From the NCBI GenBank assembly GCA_965368175.1, contig CBDULX010000060.1:1-14790 (forward strand): a stretch of DNA of 14,790 nt. Reading direction: 5' to 3'. The notes under the pieces are model-generated. The model was not told the DNA's origin and did no database searches. It was given only the letters and a program-made list of their open reading frames with translations. The position numbers and the translations under genes are program-made. Position 1 is the first letter of the stretch; every line of letters begins with the position of its first letter. This document shows positions 13,878-14,790 of the stretch, one piece after another. Source of the DNA: CBDULX01 sp965368175. Lineage in GTDB: Bacteria > Pseudomonadota > Gammaproteobacteria > SZUA-229.

Positions 13878-14771
13878 ATGAATAGCCTGGCATTCAGACT
13901 TCCCAAATCTATTGACTACCGATTATTGAATAACCGGCTACCCATTGTCCTGAATATACTATTCATACTGGCCTGTACCTATAGTCTGTCACAATTAAGC
14001 TGGATGCTGATTCCACTCAACCAGACCAGCCAGCAACCCGCCCAGCTCAAAAACACGCAGCAACGAATTTCTACCAGACAAACCGAACTACAGCGCAAAA
14101 TCCAGCAAATTCCACAAAGCCACCTTTTCGGCAACTACGAAAGCGATGCCGTAACTGCTCCTCTTCAAACCGATGCTCCAGAAACCCGACTCAATCTGTT
14201 ACTGAAAGGTTTACTGTCTGCTACTTCTATGCAAAATGCCAGTGCCATTATTGCACTGGGCAAAGGCGGTAATGAAGACTCCTATAGCGTCGGCGACCGT
14301 GTATCCAGTGCCACGGTTAAAGAAATTTATGCTGATCGAGTTATTCTGGAAAACAATGGCCGATTTGAAACACTGACATTACCCAGGGAATTTGCCGACA
14401 CGGGACCAGAAGCCAGTAGCTTTGAAACAGAATCCACAAACAATGCTGCCGATACACCTGGCGGCGTTCTGGGTGACATCCGCTCAAAAATCCTGAAAAA
14501 CCCAACGTCATTTGGTGATTACGCAATTCCCATCCCTTATAACGAAAACGGCAAACTGAAAGGCTATCGACTGCAACCACAGGGCGACCGCGCACTGTTT
14601 GACAAAGTCGGACTGGACCCAAACGATGTCATTGTTGAGCTAAATGGTATTAAATTAAATAATCCGAACCGTAGCCTGAAAGCTCTGCGAAAGTTACAGA
14701 ATGCCAAATCCATGGATATTACTGTGCTTAGAAACGGTGCAGAATTACCTTTACACTTTGAAATACCTTAA
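13878..14771 (+). CDS. gspC: GspC: type II secretion system inner-membrane protein with PDZ domain
   Basis: A 297-residue bitopic protein. A short cytoplasmic N-terminus is followed by one membrane helix (about 21-45), a Q/T-rich linker (50-80), the HR domain (about 82-168; LFG then LLLKGLLSA, AIIALG, YSVGD and ATVKEIYADRVIL), a Ser/Thr-rich linker, and a C-terminal PDZ domain (about 222-297; GYRLQPQGD, LDPNDVIVELNGI, LRKLQNA). In type II secretion GspC joins the inner-membrane platform to the secretin GspD through the HR domain. The ribosome site is weak. It opens a new transcription unit after the HU terminator. The 19 bases left in the window include ATGTTGA at 14784-14790, which could be the start of gspD but cannot be judged. 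Confidence 0.93.
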   Translation: MNSLAFRLPKSIDYRLLNNRLPIVLNILFILACTYSLSQLSWMLIPLNQTSQQPAQLKNTQQRISTRQTELQRKIQQIPQSHLFGNYESDAVTAPLQTDAPETRLNLLLKGLLSATSMQNASAIIALGKGGNEDSYSVGDRVSSATVKEIYADRVILENNGRFETLTLPREFADTGPEASSFETESTNNAADTPGGVLGDIRSKILKNPTSFGDYAIPIPYNENGKLKGYRLQPQGDRALFDKVGLDPNDVIVELNGIKLNNPNRSLKALRKLQNAKSMDITVLRNGAELPLHFEIP

Positions 14772-14790
14772 AATAGATCATTTATGTTGA

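Overview
The window is a dense stretch of a gammaproteobacterial chromosome with moderate GC and a typical housekeeping layout. The gene order (C-terminus of a probable ruvX/yqgF, pyrR, pyrB, inactive pyrC', then pilU-pilT on the opposite strand, divergent yggS-proC-yggT-yggU) follows the arrangement I know from Pseudomonas and relatives. I cannot name the genus. No rRNA, tRNA, CRISPR array or prophage gene was seen.

Region 1 (1-2877, + strand) is a tightly packed pyrimidine operon: a probable ruvX tail overlaps pyrR by ATGA, pyrB follows one base after the pyrR stop, and pyrC' overlaps pyrB by ATGA. The dihydroorotase-like PyrC' has lost the metal-binding HxH motif and is almost certainly a structural partner of aspartate carbamoyltransferase.

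Region 2 (2878-6347) holds one large - strand gene, a secreted 933-residue double HtrA/Deg protease. It has an active trypsin domain, two PDZ domains, a second degenerate trypsin domain and two more PDZ domains, the architecture of fungal Nma111 and plant Deg7. It is flanked on both sides by related intergenic repeats (CACAGAGGCACAGAG-type inverted copies and a CCTCTGATTAAG palindrome or half-palindrome). It sits in the part of the backbone, between pyrC' and pilU, that varies between species.

Region 3 (6348-9763, - strand) is a run of three type IV pilus retraction ATPase genes: canonical pilT, canonical pilU and a third, diverged pilU-like gene. The 346-bp gap between pilT and the divergent yggS is almost filled by a 272-bp multi-stem palindromic element. 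Its right end supplies a -35-like sequence placed correctly for a perfect TATAAT just outside it, in front of yggS.

Region 4 (10110-12502, + strand) is yggS-proC-yggT-yggU: a PLP homeostasis protein, proline biosynthesis, an integral membrane protein and a small DUF167 protein, with overlapping or abutting ends from proC onward. A convergent - strand gene (12514-13200) encodes a membrane protein of the DsbD_2 / TauE-SafE-like family with an HCxxMC motif. Divergent from it is an HU-family protein with a lysine/alanine-rich N-terminal tail, closed by a strong intrinsic terminator. The window ends with gspC, the inner-membrane PDZ subunit of a type II secretion system whose other genes presumably lie beyond the right edge.

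The most unusual items are the bacterial Nma111/Deg7-type double protease and its repeat-flanked position, the palindromic element that appears to have rebuilt the pilT/yggS promoter region, and the tandem triplication of pilus retraction ATPases.
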